This document shows positions 41,121 to 50,164 of a DNA stretch of 64,000 bases, piece after piece; within the stretch, counting starts at the first letter, position 1; the number at the start of each line of letters is the position of its first letter. The position numbers and the translations under genes are program-made. Below the pieces are notes generated by a model, which was not told the DNA's origin, did no database searches, and worked only from the letters and a program-made list of their open reading frames with translations. The DNA comes from Scleromatobacter sp964418745 (GTDB lineage Bacteria; Pseudomonadota; Gammaproteobacteria; Burkholderiales; Burkholderiaceae_C), in assembly GCA_964418745.1 (NCBI GenBank), contig CAYQMX010000010.1:62001-126000 (forward strand), read 5' to 3'.

Positions 41121-43427
41121 TCAAACCCGCGAGCGCGCCAGCCAATCATCGACCCGCTCGTACAACTGTTGTGCACGAACTGGCTTGGCCAAATGGTCGC
41201 TCATGCCCGCGTCGATGCAGCGCTGGCGATCCTCCGCGAACGCATTGGCGGTCATTGCGAGGATGGGAGTTCGGGAACCGCCGGGCAGCGCACGGATTGC
41301 CCGTGTGGCCTCAAGCCCATCCATCTCGGGCATTTGCACGTCCATGAGGATCAGATCGTAGGCCTTCATGCTGGCCAACTCCACCGCCTTCTTCCCAGTC
41401 GCGGCGACGTCGACCTGGAGCCCCGCGGCGTGAAGAAGGGCGACCGCCACCTCCTGGTTGACCGGGTTGTCCTCCGCGACCAGGATGCTGGCGCCGGAGA
41501 AACGCTTGCGCAGGCGCTCGGCGATCGCTCCGGCATCAATGCGGGCCGCCGGCTCGACCGTACCTCCCTTGGCAACCACGACCGTGAAGCGGAAAGTACT
41601 GCCTGCACCGGGGCTGCTCTCGACCTCTATCTGGCCGCCCATCAAGGCGGCCAAGCGGTTGCTGATGGCCAGGCCTAACCCGGTACCGCCATACCGACGG
41701 GTGGTCGAGCTGTCACCCTGCTCGAATTCGAGGAACAGGCGGGCGAGCGCGTCGGCCGAAATGCCGATGCCCGTGTCCTGCACCTCGAAGCGAAGCTGCA
41801 GCGTCGCCGACTGCTCCTCGACGATCGCCGCGCGGAGCGCGACCCGACCCGCCGCGGTGAACTTGACCGCGTTGCCCACTAGGTTGGCCAGCACTTCGCC
41901 GAGGCGCAGCGGGTCCCCGTTGACCGTCCGTGATTGGAGCCGCGGATCCATGTCGACGATCAGCTCGATGCCCTTGTCCACCGCACGCTGGCCGAGCATG
42001 CTGACAACGCTATCAACGACCTGCGCCACGCTGAAGTCCTCCGCGTCCAGCAGTAGCTTGCCGGATTCGATCTTGGACAGGTCGAGCACATTGTTGATAA
42101 CGGCTAGCAGGTGCTCTGCGGCACTTGCCACCTTGTCAAGTCGATCGCCCTGCAGCGTGTCGCCGGCATCGCGGCGCAGTAGAAAGGTCAAGCCCAGGAT
42201 CGCGTTAAGCGGAGTTCGAATCTCGTGGCTCATGTTGGCGAGAAATGTGCCTTTTGCCAGGTTGGCCGTCTCGGCCGCGTGCTTTGCGGTCTCGAGTTCG
42301 AGCGTGCGCGCACCGACCAAGGCCTCCAACTGATGTCGGTAGCGGTCCAGTTCGAGGGCGTCGCGCCGCTGCCGTGAGATGTCGGTCAAGAATCCGTGCC
42401 ACACCACCTTGCCCTCCGGCGCGCGGCGTGGAATGGCGTTGCCGAACAACCAGCGCTCCTCGGTATCCGTCGACGTCACGCCACTCACGCGGAATTCGTG
42501 CTGCCAAGGCGTCAGGTCGCGCGCGGAGCTTCGGATTGACTCGAAGAATGGATCGCGATCGCGTGGATGGATGTTCGCCAACACCGGAGAGGCGTCGGTG
42601 AGTACGTGATCTGGTGCGACCCGGAACATCTCCTGCAACGCGCCGCTGGCGTAGGGAAATGCAAATTGCCCGTCGACGCTCATCGTGAACTCGAATATCA
42701 CGCCAGGCACGGTCTCGGCAACATCGCGTAGTCGTTGCAGCAAGTCGCGCTGTTCGGCAAAGAGGCGTTGGAGGGCGTCGCGCATGTGCGCCAGGCGCTG
42801 GCCGAGTTGCCCGATCTCCTCGTCCGGACTCACCCTGAGCGTGGCCTCGAAGTGGCCGCCCGCCAGGTCGTCGGCAAAGCGTCTGAGATCACGCAGCGGG
42901 CGTACGATGCGCAGGTTCAGCAGCACGAGAATCAGCAGCAGTGCGACCAGCATCTGGCCGCCCACCGTGAAGGCGTACATTCGGCGCTGTTCGTACAGCT
43001 CGGCTGCGGCAGTGCTGTCGTTGATTTCAATCTGCACAGTGCCGATCAGGCGCTTGCCCCGGTAGATGGGGCGCTCGCCAGCGTGCACTTGGCCAACGCG
43101 ACGCTCCGGCCTTTCTGCCTCGACGAAAGGCGTCGATTGGGTCAGGTCGTTGACGCGGACATGGACGACATCCGGCGACTTCATAACCGCCTCAACCAGG
43201 TCTCGACCGGCAGCGGTGTCGAGGTTCCACAGGACCTCGGGCAGGCTACGTGACAACACGTCCAGCCGGGAATCCGTCTCTTGCGTCAGGCGTTGGCGTG
43301 CGATCGCGGGTTCGTGGACCTCGATGACGAAGCCGCCCACCATGACGGCCGGTACGACCAGTCCGACGCAGGTCGCCAGCGCGAGCGAGACGAAGATGGA
43401 TCGATGTCGAAGAACTTTAGTTGGCAC
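41121..43427 (-). CDS. Hybrid sensor histidine kinase with PAS and receiver domains
   Basis: The product has 768 residues from a GTG at 43427 with AGGAG six bases upstream; an ATG at 43457 is the alternative. Transmembrane segments near residues 12-33 and 150-172 flank a periplasmic helical sensor (SLPEVLWNLDTAAGRDLVEA). HAMP and a PAS domain (VPGVIFEFTMSVDGQFAFPY) follow. The kinase core has His401 (NMSHEIRTPLNAI), NLVGNAVKFT, DTGIGIS and GGTGLGLAIS. The receiver has Asp696 (LILMDVQMPEMDG). No output domain is present, so a separate phosphotransfer protein is needed, not seen here. Confidence 0.9.
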   Translation of the reverse strand: MPTKVLRHRSIFVSLALATCVGLVVPAVMVGGFVIEVHEPAIARQRLTQETDSRLDVLSRSLPEVLWNLDTAAGRDLVEAVMKSPDVVHVRVNDLTQSTPFVEAERPERRVGQVHAGERPIYRGKRLIGTVQIEINDSTAAAELYEQRRMYAFTVGGQMLVALLLILVLLNLRIVRPLRDLRRFADDLAGGHFEATLRVSPDEEIGQLGQRLAHMRDALQRLFAEQRDLLQRLRDVAETVPGVIFEFTMSVDGQFAFPYASGALQEMFRVAPDHVLTDASPVLANIHPRDRDPFFESIRSSARDLTPWQHEFRVSGVTSTDTEERWLFGNAIPRRAPEGKVVWHGFLTDISRQRRDALELDRYRHQLEALVGARTLELETAKHAAETANLAKGTFLANMSHEIRTPLNAILGLTFLLRRDAGDTLQGDRLDKVASAAEHLLAVINNVLDLSKIESGKLLLDAEDFSVAQVVDSVVSMLGQRAVDKGIELIVDMDPRLQSRTVNGDPLRLGEVLANLVGNAVKFTAAGRVALRAAIVEEQSATLQLRFEVQDTGIGISADALARLFLEFEQGDSSTTRRYGGTGLGLAISNRLAALMGGQIEVESSPGAGSTFRFTVVVAKGGTVEPAARIDAGAIAERLRKRFSGASILVAEDNPVNQEVAVALLHAAGLQVDVAATGKKAVELASMKAYDLILMDVQMPEMDGLEATRAIRALPGGSRTPILAMTANAFAEDRQRCIDAGMSDHLAKPVRAQQLYERVDDWLARSRV

Positions 43428-43739
43428 GACGGGCTCCTGGCGGGGCAACCGACGCATGTCCCTGCGCGAGTCTAAACGCCCTGACACTCGGCCCGCACGG
43501 CGCGAGCCCCCATTTTGGAGGCGAAGCGTCGTTTTTCGCCGGACTCGCGCGGCGCATGGCCACAAACATGGCGCGTCCATTTCCCTTGGAGAAAGTGGTC
43601 GCTCAGCGTGCGCTGACGAACAGATCCTGCGCAGCGTTGGGCCTAGATTCGTCGCTGCTGGCAGCATCGAGCCACCACGGACAGGGCTGCGAGAATCAGC
43701 CCGCGGCGCCCAGCGGCAGCAAACACTCCAGGGGGTCAA
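43428..43739 (+). other. Divergent promoter region between kinase and nitroreductase-like genes
   Basis: About 310 bases without a gene. The last bases before the GTG at 43740 contain a GGGGG ribosome-binding site. No operator-like palindrome stands out to me. Confidence 0.4.
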
Positions 43740-44849
43740 GTGGTCAACGTGTCGCGAAGGCAGCTCGTCTCCGTCGTGCCCGCCATCGTCGGCGGCGCAT
43801 CATTCCTGTCGGCGTGCTCGCCGACATCCGGCTCCGAGGGCTACGACGCCGTCGCTGCGAGGACTTGGCGTACCGGCCCACTGTCCGGCATCGATGGCGC
43901 GGCACTCACGCGGGAACTGGTGCACTGTGCGACTCTTGCACCGTCGAGCCACAACACGCAGTGCTGGAAGTTCGCGGTCGAAGACAAGGCCATCACGATA
44001 CGGCCTGACCTGACGCGGCGCTGCCCGGCGGTGGACCCCGATGATCACCACCTTTTCGTGACCCTGGGCTGCGCGGCCGAGAACCTGGTGCAGGCGGCGT
44101 GGGCGCACGGGCTCGTTGCGGAGCCCAGCTTGGCCGCCACGAACGACCTCGTGCGGGTGACGCTCGCCCCTTCCCCGGCCCGACCATCACCGCTGTACCA
44201 CGCCATCGCGTCGCGGCAATGCACCCGCGGCGACTACGACGGCCAGCCCTTGTCCCGCGAAGACATGAACTTGCTGGAGCGAGCCGGCACGTCGAGCGGC
44301 GTGCACTTGCTGCTGTTGACCGATCGCCCCGCGATGGAGCGCGTGCTGGCGCACATAGTTCAAGGCAACAGCGCCCAGTTGGCGGACCCGGCCTTCGTCA
44401 GTGAACTCAAGACCTGGATCCGCTTCAATGGCGCCGATGCCGCACGCACGCGGGATGGCCTGTTCAGCGTGTCATCGGGCAACCCCGCCATCCCGGCGTG
44501 GCTGGGCGACCTGGCCTTCGGCTGGTTCTTCACCGCCAAGGGAGAGAACGACAAGATCGCGCGCCAGGTGCGCAACTCGGCGGGCATCGCCGTCTTCATC
44601 GGCGCGGCGGCCGACAAGGCCCACTGGGTGGAGGTAGGCCGAGCCTATGAGCGCTTCGCGCTGCAGGCCACTGCGCTGGGCATCCGCAATGCCTTCTTGA
44701 ACCAACCGGTGGAAGTGGCCGCGGTGCGTTCGCCGTTTGCCGCCGCACTCGGTCTCACGGGCCAGCGCCCGGACCTGGTGGTGCGCTTCGGCCGCGGACC
44801 GATGCTGCCACGCTCGTTGCGCCGGCCGGTCGAATCGGTAATGGTCTGA
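43740..44849 (+). CDS. Acg-type nitroreductase-like flavoprotein, exported
   Basis: The product has 369 residues from a GTG at 43740. A twin-arginine-like leader (VSRRQLVSVVPAIVGGASFL) ends in a lipobox-like LSACS. The body resembles nitroreductase-fold proteins of the Acg family: ATLAPSSHNTQCWKFAVEDK (substrate/FMN loop), IASRQCTRGDYDGQPLS in the middle, and ALGLTGQRPDLVVRFGRGP at the end. Members bind FMN or sequester it, and many have no proven activity. It would lie in the periplasm or be membrane-anchored. A DUF6544-like gene follows 29 bases later. Confidence 0.72.
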   Translation: MVNVSRRQLVSVVPAIVGGASFLSACSPTSGSEGYDAVAARTWRTGPLSGIDGAALTRELVHCATLAPSSHNTQCWKFAVEDKAITIRPDLTRRCPAVDPDDHHLFVTLGCAAENLVQAAWAHGLVAEPSLAATNDLVRVTLAPSPARPSPLYHAIASRQCTRGDYDGQPLSREDMNLLERAGTSSGVHLLLLTDRPAMERVLAHIVQGNSAQLADPAFVSELKTWIRFNGADAARTRDGLFSVSSGNPAIPAWLGDLAFGWFFTAKGENDKIARQVRNSAGIAVFIGAAADKAHWVEVGRAYERFALQATALGIRNAFLNQPVEVAAVRSPFAAALGLTGQRPDLVVRFGRGPMLPRSLRRPVESVMV

Positions 44850-44878
44850 AGTCCGTTCAACGCCCAGGAGGGCCGAGC

Positions 44879-45757
44879 ATGACATGGTTGCCGTGGCTGG
44901 GAGTGTGCCTGGCCGTGCTAGCGTTCACGGCGGTGGGCCTCACGGCTCTTGGCGAGCGTCGGTGGGCAGGCGAGGTGAACGCGCTGCATGTCGGCCTCGA
45001 AGGCGGCCGCCTCGACGGCAAGCCAGGCGGAACCGCCCTGCCAACACGCTACGACGTGCGCGAACTCGAGGGACTGCCTGCGCCGGTGCAACGCTACTTC
45101 CGGGCCGTTCTGAGGGATGGCCAGCCCATCATCACCGCCGTCGCAATCGACATGGCCGGCACCTTCAACATGTCACCCGCCGGCGAGCAGTGGAAGCCGT
45201 TCACGTCGCGCCAGCATGTTGTCACGCGCCGACCGGGCTTCCTGTGGGATGCAAGGATCGCGATGTTGCCGGGCGTGACGGTGCGCGTCGTCGATAGCTA
45301 CATCGCCGGCAAGGGGCTGTTGCGGGCGAAGGTGCAGGGCCTGGTCACGGTGGCAGAGCAGCAGGGAGATGGCGAGATCGCCCGCGGCGAGTTCATGCGC
45401 TGGTTCGCGGAAGTGCTCTGGTACCCGACGGCGCTCCTGCCCAGCCAGGGGGTGCGCTGGGAGGCCGTCGACGGCCGTTCCGCGAAGGCCACGATGGTGG
45501 ATGGCCCGCTGGTCCTGGCGCTGTTGTTCAGGTTCAACGACGCCGGCCAGATCAGTTCGTTCCGCGCCGAGGCACGCGGCGGCATGGTGGGCGACAAGAT
45601 GGTCATGGCGCCCTGGGAGGGCACCTGGTCGAACTACCAGACTCACGATGGCGTGCAGGTGCCGTTCACGGGCGAGGTCGCCTGGATGCGACCCGAGGGG
45701 CGCAGGCCCTATTTCATCTGTACGGTCACCCAGCTCGCCTTCGAGACTTCCCCGTGA
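44879..45757 (+). CDS. DUF6544-like membrane-anchored protein
   Basis: The product has 292 residues with AGGAGGG before the ATG. One N-terminal helix (WLGVCLAVLAFTAVGLTAL) anchors a soluble domain with LEGLPAPVQRYFRAVLRDGQ, SRQHVVTRRPGFLWDARIAM and RGEFMRWFAEVLWYPTALLP. I recognise these as the pattern of the DUF6544 (formerly DUF6920) family. The biochemical role of the family is unknown. Its stop overlaps the GTG of the next, broken gene (GTGA). Confidence 0.65.
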   Translation: MTWLPWLGVCLAVLAFTAVGLTALGERRWAGEVNALHVGLEGGRLDGKPGGTALPTRYDVRELEGLPAPVQRYFRAVLRDGQPIITAVAIDMAGTFNMSPAGEQWKPFTSRQHVVTRRPGFLWDARIAMLPGVTVRVVDSYIAGKGLLRAKVQGLVTVAEQQGDGEIARGEFMRWFAEVLWYPTALLPSQGVRWEAVDGRSAKATMVDGPLVLALLFRFNDAGQISSFRAEARGGMVGDKMVMAPWEGTWSNYQTHDGVQVPFTGEVAWMRPEGRRPYFICTVTQLAFETSP

Positions 45758-46370
45758 CGCGCCGAATGGCCACCACCGCCGTGGTCGCTGGTGTCGTAGC
45801 CGCGCAGCACGGCATCCGTGTCATCGCGATGTCGCGCTTCGGCTACCTGCGCACGCCGATGCCCGCCGCTGCATCCGCCGCGGCGCAGGCCGATGCGCAC
45901 GTGTGCCTGCTTGACGCGCTGGGGATCCGCCGTGCGGCCGCGATGGGCGGTTCCGCCGGCGCGCCCTCGGCGCTGCAGATGGCGCTTCGCCACCCGGATC
46001 GGGTCAGCGCGCTGATCCTGGTGCTGCCGCTCACCCACAAGCCGCCGACGCAGGCTGACTCAGCGGCGCCCATGCCGGCGTGGGTCGAGAACACCATGAT
46101 GCACATGCTCGGCTCGAACTTCCTGTTCTGGGCGGCGATCCACGTCGCGCGCATGCAGGTGATCAACGCGGTTCTGACCACACCGCCCGAGTTGCTGACG
46201 GGCGCCAGTCAGCAAGAGCGTGCGCGGGTGAACGCCATGATCGACAATATCCTGCCGGTTTCCGCGCGTGCGGCGGAGCTGCGCAGCGACACGGCGGTCG
46301 GCAAGCACCTGGCGCCGGCGGCCCTGGAAGCCCTGCGTGTACCGACGCTCATCGTCAGTTCCTGGCCGAC
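45754..46370 (+). pseudogene. Alpha/beta hydrolase, truncated at both ends
   Basis: The frame keeps the middle of an alpha/beta hydrolase: GIRVIAMSRFGYLRTPMP, then the nucleophile elbow MGGSAGAPSALQMALRHPDR and the cap region. The first 60 or so residues with the oxyanion loop are missing. The C-terminus is cut off at VPTLIVSSWPTW, just before the catalytic Asp and His. Beyond 46370 the frame runs antisense through a beta-lactamase fragment. The GTG at 45754 overlaps the DUF6544-like stop, so the remnant may still be translated but cannot be active. Confidence 0.7.
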
Positions 46371-46380
46371 CTGGGCCCGT

Positions 46381-46715
46381 TCACGACTTCCCGGCGTCGT
46401 CGCCGTACTCCCAGTCATAAGGCACGCCGGTGTCGCCCAGGACGAAGCGCACCAGCTCCGCGAAGCCGCGCTCGGACCGGACGCCGTTGGACAAGATCAG
46501 CACGCAGCGCTGGCTCTGCTCCAGGCACACCAGCGTGTTGGCGGTCTGGCCGTCGTGGCCGCCCTTGTAGAAGCCGTGACCCTGCGGACCGTCGAAGACA
46601 ACGACGCCCATGTCGACATCTCCATTTCAAGCCTGGGCCCGGGTCTGGCTGGCTGCCGGAGTACAGGTCGGTTCGAGCAAATCCGGTTTGCCGGGAGATC
46701 GCATCGGCGTCGACA
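46381..46715 (-). pseudogene. C-terminal fragment of a serine hydrolase (class C beta-lactamase type)
   Basis: Minus-strand frames give TGFARTDLYSGSQPDPGPGL, then after a one-base frameshift near 46618 KWEMDMGVVVFDGPQG, FYKGGHDGQTANTLVCLEQ and RCVLILSNGVRSERG, ending WEYGD. This is the terminal domain of a beta-lactamase-fold serine hydrolase, including the KGGHDG motif. The catalytic SxxK and YxN regions are missing. Its 3' end lies against the 3' end of the truncated alpha/beta hydrolase. Confidence 0.65.
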
Positions 46716-46730
46716 TCCTGAAGTGTGCTT

Positions 46731-46750
46731 CCCGAAAGGCGACCTTCGCG
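46731..46750 (+). repeat. Dispersed near-palindromic repeat, copy 2
   Basis: CCCGAAAGGCGACCTTCGCG matches 28227-28246 at 18 of 20 positions. It sits precisely between two unrelated gene fragments (beta-lactamase type and PQQ type). Confidence 0.55.
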
Positions 46751-46764
46751 AATGACCGTACCCG

Positions 46765-47148
46765 GCCGAGTCCGGACTCGCGGCAAACTGCTGGCCCAGC
46801 CGAATTATCGCCGTGAGCGTCGCCGGTGCGTTGTCGCGGCGCGCGGGCGACGCGATCAGGAGGTACTTGAGGCTCGCGACGGATAGTCCACCGGGAACGG
46901 CGATCGACCAGGCCTGCTGGTGCGTCGCCATGTCGATTGCATACACGGCCCGGTCGGTGCTCACGAACACGAGGTTGTTGGCGGCCACGATGTTGCGGAT
47001 GAACATCTCGCCGTCCGGCGCGGGCCAGCTCCACTGGACGCTGCCCGACTGCTCGCTTGCAGTTCAAGACTGGAAGTGAATCGGCCGCCGCGCTTGGCAA
47101 CGCGAGAGCGAGCAGCACCAGCGCGAACAGTAGCCTTCCTTGGCGCAT
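46765..47148 (-). pseudogene. PQQ/beta-propeller repeat protein, frameshifted N-terminal fragment
   Basis: An ATG at 47148 opens a signal peptide (MRQGRLLFALVLLALALPSA). Within 30 codons the frame is lost. A different minus frame continues with SGSVQWSWPAPDGEMFIRN, NNLVFVSTDRAVYAIDMATH and PGGLSVASLKYLLIASP. These are propeller-blade motifs (VYAID) of PQQ-like proteins. The fragment breaks off near 46765, so most blades are missing. Confidence 0.6.
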
Positions 47149-47469
47149 TTCGGTTCGTCCTCGCGATGCGATCATTCATCGCGCGTCTCCCGGACATGCT
47201 TCGAGATCTCGTTCAACTCTTCGGCTCAATGGACGGCCGCAAGCCAATTGGGCCAACCACGCGGAACATTCGTACTGCCGGCGAAACGGAATTGGGGAGA
47301 AACTGGCCTACTGTAGCGACATGAGCGGCTACTGAGCCAGCATCCAGAACTTCACGACGGCCGGATCGTCGCGTTGCCAGATGGCCAAGGTCCAGGTCGG
47401 CACTGGCTAGGTCTGGCTTGGCATCAACACGAACAAGGCGCCGTCGACGCAGGAGAATGGAGCAGGGTT
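47149..47469 (+). other. No gene recognised
   Basis: About 320 bases between the PQQ-type relic and the next small gene. Frames are short and without family resemblance. The last 50 bases should hold the promoter and ribosome-binding site of the gene at 47470. Confidence 0.4.
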
Positions 47470-47847
47470 GTGGGCTACCAGCTTATTTGGGAACCGCAGG
47501 GTGTGATGAACTGCCTGCGTGGGTTTGTTACCGGTGAAGAGTTCGTTCACTCGATGGAGGCGATCGCAGTGGATAGGCGCTTTGACGATCTTCGATTCGT
47601 CATCAGTGATCGTCGAGAAATGGTCGGCAACAGCATTGGCCCAGAACACCTGGAAAGCGCCGCAGCCATTCGTTTCGGGTCGGCGCACACCAATCCGAAC
47701 ATCGTGGTACTCGTCGTGACTTCGGGCGCCGACGCACGTCGCGTCAACGAATTGATGACCGAACGGCCGCTCATCGGCACCAACCCGACGCTCGCCTTCG
47801 CCGACATGGAGACCGCGCGGACATGGCTTGCAGGCCATCGCGCCTGA
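47470..47847 (+). CDS. Hypothetical protein, 125 residues
   Basis: The GTG at 47470 starts VGYQLIWEPQGVMNCLRGFV; upstream in-frame residues look non-coding. The protein continues with GEEFVHSMEAIAVDRRFDDL, RFVISDRREMVGN and ADMETARTWLAGH. This looks like the small alpha/beta proteins with a SpoIIAA/STAS-like fold that occur as orphans in soil proteobacteria (impression only). No signal peptide is present. It stands alone. Confidence 0.6.
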   Translation: MGYQLIWEPQGVMNCLRGFVTGEEFVHSMEAIAVDRRFDDLRFVISDRREMVGNSIGPEHLESAAAIRFGSAHTNPNIVVLVVTSGADARRVNELMTERPLIGTNPTLAFADMETARTWLAGHRA

Positions 47848-48100
47848 CTTGGTCTTTGCCGTGAAAAATCAGAAGAACGGAATGATCGCCACCCAAAGGC
47901 GGTCTCGCTCAGGCGTCAGGTCCACACCAATGAACGCAGCCATCCAGGAACCCTCGATGCATTTGAACTTCATCTTCGTTCCATGTTCACCAGCGTCCGA
48001 AGCCGACCGGCATGAGGCATCCGGGGCACGACAGGCGAGATCGGTAGTCTCGCCACCACTGTAGAGTTCGCCTGACGAATCCTACACGGGACAGCCTACA
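47848..48100 (+). other. No gene recognised
   Basis: About 250 bases between two small monocistronic genes, with no open frame, repeat or terminator that I can support. Confidence 0.35.
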
Positions 48101-48574
48101 GTGCCAGCCATCGAGTTTGAACCAGCGGAGGAAGCTGACGGGGAGCAACTGGCAGACGTTCGCGTTGAGGCAATGCGGGAAAGTCTGGAGCGCATCGGGC
48201 GTTTCGATCCGACGCGCGCGCGGGAGCGCTTCCTCTCGAAATTCACTCCGGCGCTGACGCGGCATATCGTTGGCGACACCACGGGCCGAGCGCGGCTGGG
48301 ATTTGTAGTCATCCGCCCACAGGGCGATCACCTTCTCCTGGAGCATCTCTATTTGCGTCAGCGGTACCAGGGTCGGGGCTTCGGGACGGCCGTTCTGAAT
48401 CGCGTGTTCGTTGACGCCGACCGGCAGTCAATGGACGTTCGAGTGGGAGCTCTGAAGGACAGCGACGCCAATCGCTTCTATGCGCGCCACGGGTTCGTCC
48501 TGGTCGAGCAAAGCGAATGGGATCTGTACTACGTCCGCAAGCATCGCGGTGGCTCCGTGAATCTCATCGTCTGA
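48101..48574 (+). CDS. GNAT-family N-acetyltransferase
   Basis: The product has 157 residues from a GTG at 48101 (VPAIEFEPAEEADGEQLADV). The acetyl-CoA-binding motif A is clear (LYLRQRYQGRGFGTAVLNRV), followed by motif B (VGALKDSDANRFYARHGF) and FVLVEQSEWDLYYVRK. Such enzymes transfer an acetyl group to an amine; the substrate cannot be told. The length is normal. The gene stands alone. Confidence 0.85.
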   Translation: MPAIEFEPAEEADGEQLADVRVEAMRESLERIGRFDPTRARERFLSKFTPALTRHIVGDTTGRARLGFVVIRPQGDHLLLEHLYLRQRYQGRGFGTAVLNRVFVDADRQSMDVRVGALKDSDANRFYARHGFVLVEQSEWDLYYVRKHRGGSVNLIV

Positions 48575-48947
48575 GACCGATCGCAAGCCGCACCTTTCGC
48601 GACCCGGCGCGGCCTCAAGCGAGGTGCTCGAAACCCGTCGTTCGCGAGCGGTCGTGACAACCGGCCGCTGCGTGAGCAACTGACGACTTGCTGTCCATCA
48701 AGAAGTCGTCGGTGACCAGGCCGCGTCAGCAGGCTTCGCGGGAGCGCATTTCTCAGCGCGCGCCACTCTTCAACAGATCGGGCCGGTGACAGGCAACGGA
48801 AGCCCTGCGAACTAGGGAGGGGACAGCTCAGGCCCTCCCCTGGAGGTGTTGACCCGCGCGAAGATCGGTTTGCTCTGATTCGCAGTGGCCCACATCGCCA
48901 TGACCAAGAGCAATTGATCCAGGTTCGTTCGCCACCAGGAGGCTCGC
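48575..48947 (+). other. No gene recognised
   Basis: About 370 bases. Around 48585-48660 the sequence has the same flavour as the dispersed repeats (AAGCCGCACCTTTCGCGACC), but the match is too weak to call. The final 20 bases carry AGGAGG for the next gene. Confidence 0.4.
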
Positions 48948-49925
48948 ATGACCACGGATTTCCTATCGCAACGCAAACATGTCGCCCACGACGGTGAGGC
49001 TCAGCTTTCGAAGGAACTCGCCGGGATGGCCGAAGCGCGCCGTGTCGCGCGAATTCGAGCGCACCAGAATGCGTTGGAGCGCGACCGGCTCTCACAATTG
49101 ACGAGAGAAGAGCGCACGCTCCGTCGTCAGGCAAGGGAGCAGTTGGCGACGACTATCGCGTCGCGCGAGGTCAGGGAGCGCCTCCGATCTCAGCGAGCCC
49201 ATCAGGCCGAGCAGATCCGCGCCGCCAACTCTCGCATCGCGATTCCTGTTGGCAAGCTCCATGACGGCTCAAGAATTCTGACGGGAGATTCCACCACTGG
49301 CGAACTTTGGTGGGCCGAGACCGATGTGCATTGGAACGATCCGCAACTTGTGGCGTTTTTCGAGTCTGATGGATTGCATGTCGGAGGAGAGGTCGTGGTG
49401 TCAGAAGAAAGCGACCTGCATCACGGCTTCGTCGAGGCGGTGTCGATCTTCGGTCTGGGCAGCGACCGCATGCCAGATGGTGATCGATTCATATCGTCAC
49501 CCGCGGTGCTTCTGGATGGTGTTCTCGACGGCGCCGTCATCCCCGACAACGGCTGGCTTGACTGGGGTGACGAGTGGTCGAAATGCTGGCTTAACACCAG
49601 CCAGACAATCCTCACGCCGGCCTTCCTCGGCGGACTTCCCGCATTCCTCGTCCTGGGAAGCAGCTCCCAGACGCTTCAACTCATTGACATCGCTACAACC
49701 GGCAAGATCGAATTCCAGCGCGCGACACTGCCCGGCTTTCTCAGCGTGCCGGCAGTCGAGTTTCCGATGTATGACTTCGCCAGGAGCAACGGAATCGTCG
49801 TGGAGCTCGTCGTCAACTTCACGTATCAACTGGAAGGGGACCACTCAGCGATCGACTTCCATACGGCACAGGAACGAAACAACATCCTCATGCAGACATT
49901 TCAGTGGAGTCTGCAGCGCATCTAG
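48948..49925 (+). CDS. Protein of unknown function, 325 residues, coiled-coil N-terminus
   Basis: I do not recognise the family. AGGAGG lies about 7 bases before the ATG. Residues 15-95 are a strongly charged helical region (AEARRVARIRAHQNALERDR, EERTLRRQAREQLATTIASR), probably a coiled coil. The remainder is a mixed domain with many aromatic and acidic residues: TGELWWAETDVHWNDPQLVA, GWLDWGDEWSKCWLNTSQTI, VELVVNFTYQLEG, ending MQTFQWSLQRI. No signal peptide or membrane helix is seen. The gene is monocistronic in an accessory region, so a cytoplasmic effector or defence-type role is possible but unsupported. Confidence 0.6.
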   Translation: MTTDFLSQRKHVAHDGEAQLSKELAGMAEARRVARIRAHQNALERDRLSQLTREERTLRRQAREQLATTIASREVRERLRSQRAHQAEQIRAANSRIAIPVGKLHDGSRILTGDSTTGELWWAETDVHWNDPQLVAFFESDGLHVGGEVVVSEESDLHHGFVEAVSIFGLGSDRMPDGDRFISSPAVLLDGVLDGAVIPDNGWLDWGDEWSKCWLNTSQTILTPAFLGGLPAFLVLGSSSQTLQLIDIATTGKIEFQRATLPGFLSVPAVEFPMYDFARSNGIVVELVVNFTYQLEGDHSAIDFHTAQERNNILMQTFQWSLQRI

Positions 49926-50164
49926 CGCGGATTGCACGCGACTCGGGGCGGGAGGAGCAACGATGCGGTATGCGATCTTCCATGCGCGCCTTCAGACACT
50001 CCGCCACGGCTTCGTAAGCCCGCATCGCATCCTGCGGCATGGTCGAGTGCGCCCAGCCGTCAACGCGGACCGCCAGGCCGGTCACGGAAGGCGAGGAAGA
50101 CCCGAACGGCGCATGACCTGCCGACGCCGGCTGTGGATCGCCGCCCTGGCTGTATTATTTTGAA
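49926..50164 (+). other. No gene recognised
   Basis: About 240 bases between the unknown 325-residue gene and the broken MBL-fold gene. Nothing supportable is seen. Confidence 0.35.
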
